Origin: Brienomyrus brachyistius
Taxonomy: Eukaryota; Chordata; Actinopteri; Osteoglossiformes; Mormyridae
Length of the DNA: 64,000 nt
Assembly: GCF_023856365.1 (NCBI RefSeq)
Contig: NW_026042687.1
Span: 57,168 to 121,167 of the forward strand
Reading direction: 5' to 3'
Positions 58,082-64,000 of the stretch are shown piece after piece (within the stretch, counting starts at the first letter, position 1; each line of letters starts with the position of its first letter). The position numbers were made by a program, and so were the translations under genes. The notes under the pieces are model-generated. The model saw nothing but the letters and a program-made list of their open reading frames with translations, had not been told where the DNA came from and did no database searches.

Positions 58082-60041
58082 CCTTAAAACAATTACTGAA
58101 GCGAGACGGCGCACGCGTTACGGCGACAGATTTAAATTGTGAGTGCACTATATCTCGTCGCAAATGGTGCTTAACCACGGCGGGTCTCAAGCACAGGAGA
58201 CTCCCAATTTCTAAATGACACACACTTGGCTCACAGCGCAAAGTTGTGTTAAACTTGCTTTGTCTAAAGCAGGCACACACATACGAGTATGATCCTGATA
58301 GGTAACTAAGCTATCGGTCTTATGTCCAAGCGCAACATAATTTAGGTTAGAAACCTCATAACAAGTATTCCCGTTCGCTAATAGAGAGATCTCTCCCAGG
58401 ATATATAGAAACGGAGACACTCGTCCGAATTGAACCTGGAAACAAAGCGCTACATCTGAGAATCTCGTCAGACATAGGGTTAAAGTTTACTGCAGTTTAA
58501 TACGAAAGAACTACAATGAAATCACCGAAAATAAAACAAAATAATATAACTACTAATAATAGAAATAAAAATAACTATAATAAGCCCATATGATCCCGCT
58601 TAAATGCCTTCAGATTGCCATGAGTGCGACTTTTGCAACCAGTTGACAGTAGCGCTTCTTCACTGCACGTTCGGTCATAAAAAGTTTAAATTGTGTGCTC
58701 AGAATAAGTTTAAACCTTGTGCCTTGTGATTATTAACCAATTTTTATGCTGAATGGTCGGCTCAAACTCAATTGCGAAACACCGTGAGTCTGTTAATGTG
58801 TGACTTAAATGGAACTCATTAATAACCAGTATCACGTAATAACCTGGGTTAGAATAGAAGGCTTGTCCAACGAGCTGCGTCACCAGGTAATGTAAACGAT
58901 CGGTAGCGAAGCTCCCCTCACGGCCAATGAGAGAGAGTCTCGCGATATTTCAGGCGAATTTGAGGTTTCAGAGCGTAGATCGCACAGGCAGGGATTCTTG
59001 TGAGCACTCAATGAACGGAGGCTGAAGTTGTGTAAAAGACATGCATTTATTCCTATAACTAACATAAGACAGACATTACACCTAACAAACAATAAACACG
59101 AAATAACGGAGTGGACACAAACAATGTAATCATGAAAATGCAATGACCAGATTTAAAATGAGTAACCTTAAAAGGGAAAATACTGTTCTGCAAAGCAAGC
59201 AATTTGTGGAAATACTGTCCTAAAGTAATATAGCAGGGTGAATAGGAGTTTAGGTTGTTATAAATGAAAGGAAGTTTGTTTACTTGGTTGCAGAGTGGGG
59301 GGGGGGGGTCTTGGCAGTTGGTTGCGGAGGCTGATGAGCTGATGGGTGATGGCACTCAGGGAGGCGCGGTGTTTGCAGCGGTTGTTGGAGTGGAGCCCCT
59401 CTGATTCCCTCTCCTGGTGAAGCTTGGGCTTGGTTGCAGTTCTCTGTCCAGCTGGGTCTTCACTGATAGGCTTCAGGAGGGCTTCTTGTGGGCTTCTCTT
59501 CTCTTGGGCTGATGTTCTCTGCCTCTCTTCGTGCTGATGGTCTTTTGTTTTCTCCTCCCTTCTGTTTCTCCTCTCCTGGCTTTGTTCTGAGGTGCCAGGT
59601 TTTATAGTGTAAAGTTCGTGAATAGGAGTGACCAGGAATTCGACTCCTGGACCAATGGCTGACCATCCATTTGGCGGGCTTTCGGAAGGGGGTCTGTATC
59701 AGTCCTTTTGAGATTTATGACCAGAGTGATTTCCCTTGTATTGATGATTTTCGTTAGGCTGGTGTAACTTTTGATATATTCACTTTCGTGGTAACCACTG
59801 ACCAGATTTGGAAACTGGAGTGATTTTCCATCGGTTTGATACCAAACATGCCATAGCAGCCTAGCGGTTCACACCTCATACCATCTGTAATGATTAATTA
59901 ATGATTACTTATATTATGTCGTTATGTTATATTACTCACACCTTATTTTATGCCTCACAATCTATATAATTGTAAATATACTGTGTAGCTGCTGGCGCGT
60001 TCCAAACTAAATCTCATTGTACTTACAATGTCAATAAAAAC

Positions 60042-61126
60042 ATCCATCCATCCATCTAGGCAGGCCAGTGTCGCCTCCATCCTTCCTGAAGTCAGTGATT
60101 CCTTTGTCTTTGTGCTGTTTAGTGCCAAATTGTTTGCTGAACTCCAACCTATCAGTTTCTGGACCTCATCTCTGTAAGCTGACTCATAAGAACCAAAGAG
60201 ATTTACAAATGAGAGGAGGCCATTCGGCCCATCAAGCTCCTTTGAGGAGAACTTAGCTAATAGCTCAAAAATCTTATCTAGCTCTGATTTAAAAGAACCC
60301 AGGGTTTTAGCTTGTGTTACAATAACAGGAAGACTATTCCATACTCTAACTACACGCTGTGTACAGAAATGCTTCATCAAATTCGTTTTAAAATGTTCTC
60401 CAGCTAATTTCCACTTATGGCCACGAGTTCTGGTATTTAAACTAACATTGAAATAGCCATTTGGCTGAACAGCATCCAGACCTGTTAGAATCTTAAACAC
60501 CTGGATTATGTCCCCCCTTAGTCTCCTTTGCTCGAGGCTAAACAGATTCAGCTCAGCTAACCTCTCCTCATTAGACATTCCTCTAAGACCAGGAATCATT
60601 CTCGTTGCCCTACGTTGCACCTTTTCCAAGGCAGCAATGTCCTTCTTAAGGTATGGTAACCAAACCCGCACACAATATTCTAGGTGGGGTCTTACCAAGG
60701 AATTATATTATCGTAGCATCACTTGCCTTGTCTTAAACTCCACACACCTAGAGATGCAATGTGCCTTCTCGCGTGGTGTTCCTGCAGAGGGAGTCTGTGA
60801 GTGCTGGAGATTGGGGGAGGGGGCAGTGTGGCTATGTCTGCTCTGTGTTCCTCCAGACGAGCAAAGAAGCTGTTTAGCTCCTTTGCTAAAAGGGCGTTGC
60901 TGTTAACAGTGACGGTGTTGTTGCCTTTGAAGTTTGTAATGTGTTGTATTCCCTGCCACACCCACTGTGGGTTGTTGTATGTGAAGTAGACCTCTATTTT
61001 CTGTTTCTCTGCCTGCCTGGCAACCTTGATGCCCCTATTCAGGTTAGCTCTGGCTGCACTCTGTGTTCTTGACTGCGCTGTCTTGTCCTGTAGTATTGTA
61101 TTGTTGCTCTTGTGTTTATCTTGCAC
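60042..61126 (-). mobile_element. L2-like LINE ORF2 fragments, unit 4 copy
   Basis: The linker frame is at 60719-61126. The layout is as in unit 1. Confidence 0.63.
60186..60756 (-). mobile_element. CR1/Rex1-like LINE fragment, unit 4 copy
   Basis: The reverse-transcriptase C-terminal frame from 60698 downwards is unchanged. Confidence 0.72.
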
Positions 61127-61302
61127 TTTCTCCCTCTGTTTGTGCTCCTTTCACTCTGTATAGTTCTATCTTGCCCGCACTTGTGTCATCTTGTGTTGTT
61201 TCTGTTTTTCTTCTTTGTGTTGCACCGTGGTCCAGGAGGAACAATGTTTCCTTTCACTGTGTACTGTGTATATTGCTGAAATAACAATAAACCCACTTGA
61301 CC
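61081..61302 (+). mobile_element. LINE 3' UTR, unit 4 copy
   Basis: Same sequence, ending about 150 bp before the chemerin-like start codon. Confidence 0.6.
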
Positions 61303-61450
61303 ACCTGCCTCAATTCATCCTGAAGAGTTTTCCAATGTTGTTCAAAGGTCTGTTTGTTTCGAGTGAAGGACACGCCCCTGGACGTGCTGGATAAGGGGAC
61401 CACAGATCAGTGTCCTCAGTCCTGCTTCTCCCTTCAAAGCTGAGAGGAAG

Positions 61451-63638
61451 ATGACCCGCCTGCTGCTTCTGGTTTTGGCTTATGGAGCTCTGCTTATCTC
61501 CACAGAGGCCCAGCAAGATTACCACAGTCTCCCTGCACTCACAAGACGGCCATTAAACTCGCAGTCGAAAATGCTCATCAAGGAACCCGTCAGCACATGA
61601 ATTTCTATAACATCCAGGGCCGTCCGAAGGTAACTGCTGAGAAAGTGTTTACAAAAGTGTGAAACTTTCATCATCTGCAAGCTGAACTAATGAGTATCAC
61701 ATTGATTTTGATGTTTTAATTTCAATGCATATGATGCTTAATGTCTCTTCACAATGAAAGTGATGGTTGTATATCTCAGCCCTGGTCAATTTTACCTTCT
61801 CACAGTTTCTCTCTGAATCTGCTGCAGTCAAGTCTGTGACAGTTTGCCATTTTTTGGGTGATTATTGTTTGTTATATTGCCTTTAAAACAGTTGTAGGCA
61901 ATTTTGTATATAACGTGTTTATGTGATTTAGATCAGCAGTGAATACATTGACATTGAGATTCTCTTGAGAGCAACAAAATGTCCAAAGTCAACTGCAACA
62001 GACCATCGGGCTGACTGTATTTTCATGGACAAGAGGGTAAGTAAAGAGTCACTGTGACTGTGAGCATTGGACATATCAGTTAGCAAATTAATTTAGGTTC
62101 ATGTTAACTTTTTTGATGCCCTGCGGGGGAAAGTTAGCCAACAATAAAGTAACAAATACATAGGTGGCCTCAAAGAGCCAGTTCCTTCACCTTATTCTCA
62201 AATTTTAGTAGGTTTACAGGCTTAAAGGCTGGATTACCAGGCAGAAGCAAATGCTAATCATCTGAGGGGTGACCTGTAGATTATGCTTCGAGCTATGAAC
62301 CCTAGCTGGCCTTATTTAAAGACCTGTGGGCTGTACTACAAAGCGGGTTTTACATACCCAGAGTTAACTCAATCGAGCCAGGTTAACTAAAACTCATTGT
62401 TGAAATCAGCCTTAAATGGCAGTGTGGTGTTTTGTGGTGAAAGGGCAGGACTTAACTCTTGTTTTAATTAGAAAGCCAGTAATTAAACCTGGTCAGAGCA
62501 GGGTAGATGTGCAGTGTGAATTACCCTTTAAATTTACCTCTTTAAATAGTGAACTACAGGACCACTTAGCTTGATCGGAGGACAGTATTTTAATACAGAG
62601 CAGTGTTCAGTTAAACGGGATTTGTTGTTCATACTTTTAGATGAACTTGCTTTGTATAATATAGCCTTATGGTGACCCTGCTTTGGAAGCTCTTTCCTCT
62701 AAAATTGTTCTGTGTCATTAAACCCTGCACTCCAGCAGCTCTGCCTTAAATCATTAGATATATCTTTACTACACCTTCTCTCACTGTATTTATTGCCCAC
62801 CACTCTTTAAATACTGTTTTTGTGTGTCTGTGTGTTTTTGCAGCCATTCATTAACTGTAGAGTTTGCAGCAGACGGTCTGGTAATGATCTTACACATCCA
62901 TCAAATGACTGTGTACCAAACAAGAAAGTGGATGAAGTAAGTGTAGAGAGTCTTAGCATTATGGAAATGTAACAGGTGTGTGAATTGTGTCTAAACATGT
63001 GGTTAAACTTTGATTGTGTTTGTACATGCAAAAATTTGATCAGAGTACTGTTTATTAATGACAATGTTACTTTTAATCTGAACAACAGTGGCAGCACCAA
63101 GGAAAAGCTTGGGGGGGGGGGCTCTAGCTCCTCCTCCAATGACCATAGTACCCCCACAGCACCCCCAAAATATTGGTTTCATTTTTTCTTTAACTATCTG
63201 TAAAATCTGTATATTGTGTAAGACATTTTTGCGGTTTTTACAGCATACTTGTAGTGTATTTTTTCTTCAAAGTACACATAGAGGCTCTGTGAGCTAGACG
63301 TTAGAATTTCATATTTTATCCTATTTTATCCATGCTGTAGCTTATCGTGCTGTGTGCTTTCTATACACCATCTACATAAGCTGAAAAGCTAAAGCACCCG
63401 GTCTAAATAATCTCACTCCCCTATAGCACCTGTAGCATAAGTCACTGGCGCTGCCACTGCTGAATAAACGACTCCAATCTGACTAAACCGCTTAACTTTT
63501 CCTCCCCATGTTACATTTCAGGACAAACGACGTAATATGTGTCCTTCTGATAAACCTCTTCTCAGACCTAAAACTGCCTTGGCTTCCAAGGACACTAAAG
63601 AAGCTGAAGGAGACCGTCTGGCTGTTTCTGATGGCTGA
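61451..63638 (+). CDS. Chemerin-like gene, copy 3 (unit 4), with exon 1 frame break
   Basis: Exons lie at 61451-61629, 61932-62036, 62844-62936 and 63522-63638. Lengths, donors and acceptors match copies 1 and 2. The exons carry none of the extra single-base indels that pepper the rest of this unit. Indels do occur in intron 3 (GTGCTTTCTATAC, GTAGCATAAGTC) and just after the gene. The exon 1 break is identical. The role would be that of the other copies. Confidence 0.7.
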
Positions 63639-63702
63639 TGGTCCTGCAATGTGGACCAGAGGAGGAAACTGGGAGGGAAAATGCTTTGCTTTATATCATG
63701 CC

Positions 63703-63822
63703 CACCCAAAGCCCCCCAGTGAGTAAGCCATAGGCGCCGATAGCATGGAAAAACTCCAAGAAGGAAGAAACCTTGGGAGGGACCAAACTCAAAGGGGGAG
63801 CCCATCCTCCTGGGGCCGGCAA
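63703..63822 (-). mobile_element. LINE 3' UTR fragment after copy 3
   Basis: As after copy 1, with an added C in the C-run (AAAGCCCCCCAGTG) and a lost C (AACTCCAAGAAGG). Confidence 0.6.
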
Positions 63823-64000
63823 AGTGTAGGTGCAGGATCACAAAAAAACTTGACGAGAGAAACGAGAGAATTCGACTGTCCCTCACAAAAACTGTAAAGT
63901 TTTAGTGGCTAAATTGCTTTTTCTATGCCTTTTCAAACAGGAGGAGATTTGTTTGGCTATACGTAGAAATTTTCTATACAATTTAGACAGCACAGAATCA

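Larger units (their letters stand above)
54588..64000. repeat. Segmental duplication unit 4 (left-half deletion; cut by window end)
   Basis: It matches unit 1 from 225 onwards, lacks the equivalent of about 3325-7762, and continues through the gene to the window end inside the 3' flank. It carries many single-base indels not seen in the other units. The unlisted stretches 55149-55786, 56266-57449 and 58082-60041 match the unassigned stretches of unit 1. After 63822 nothing is recognised. Confidence 0.88.

Overview
This is eukaryotic DNA, almost certainly from a ray-finned fish. There are no operons or prokaryotic ribosome sites. A host-type gene is split into four exons with GT..AG introns, and the background is typical fish repeats: a V-SINE with its conserved core, Tc1/mariner copies, fish L2- and CR1/Rex1-like LINE pieces, a Ty3/gypsy relic, hAT-type remnants, and abundant (TA)n and (CA)n. 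The species cannot be fixed from the sequence.

The whole window is one tandem segmental duplication. Four near-identical units lie in the same orientation: unit 1 about 225-19054, unit 2 about 19771-38879, unit 3 about 41961-50081 and unit 4 about 54588-64000 (cut by the window end). Arrays of a roughly 210-310 bp minisatellite separate them. The array pieces are 1-224 (tail only), 19055-19770 (3 monomers), 38880-41960 (13) and 50082-54587 (19). Units 2, 3 and 4 carry different deletions. Unit 2 lacks its first 1.3 kb. Unit 3 lacks about 10 kb including the gene. Unit 4 lacks about 4.4 kb in its left half. Unit 2 also has a private LINE insertion.

An intact unit reads left to right as follows: CA/TA microsatellite; Tc1 relic; a minus-strand Lys-rich reading frame behind a CCAAT/heat-shock-element/TATA promoter-like block; a Ty3/gypsy integrase relic; a repeat called X here, interrupted by a V-SINE; 0.7-1.1 kb tandem sub-repeats carrying a short-TIR transposon that contains a tRNA-Glu-like sequence; a zinc-finger relic; nested LINEs; the four-exon chemerin-like (RARRES2-like) gene; X again, inverted; a BED-like ORF; a Cys-rich exon; a DNA-transposon remnant; a GC-rich retroelement 3' end; and an internally deleted Tc1 element that abuts the next minisatellite array.

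The only convincing host gene is the chemerin-like gene, present in units 1, 2 and 4. It encodes a cystatin-fold secreted protein with six cysteines in the chemerin spacing. All three copies carry the same +2/-1 frame break in exon 1, between the signal peptide and the first helix. The locus is therefore either a shared pseudogene that was amplified or a family with an unusual exon 1. Most other long reading frames are repeat-derived or artefacts of simple sequence.
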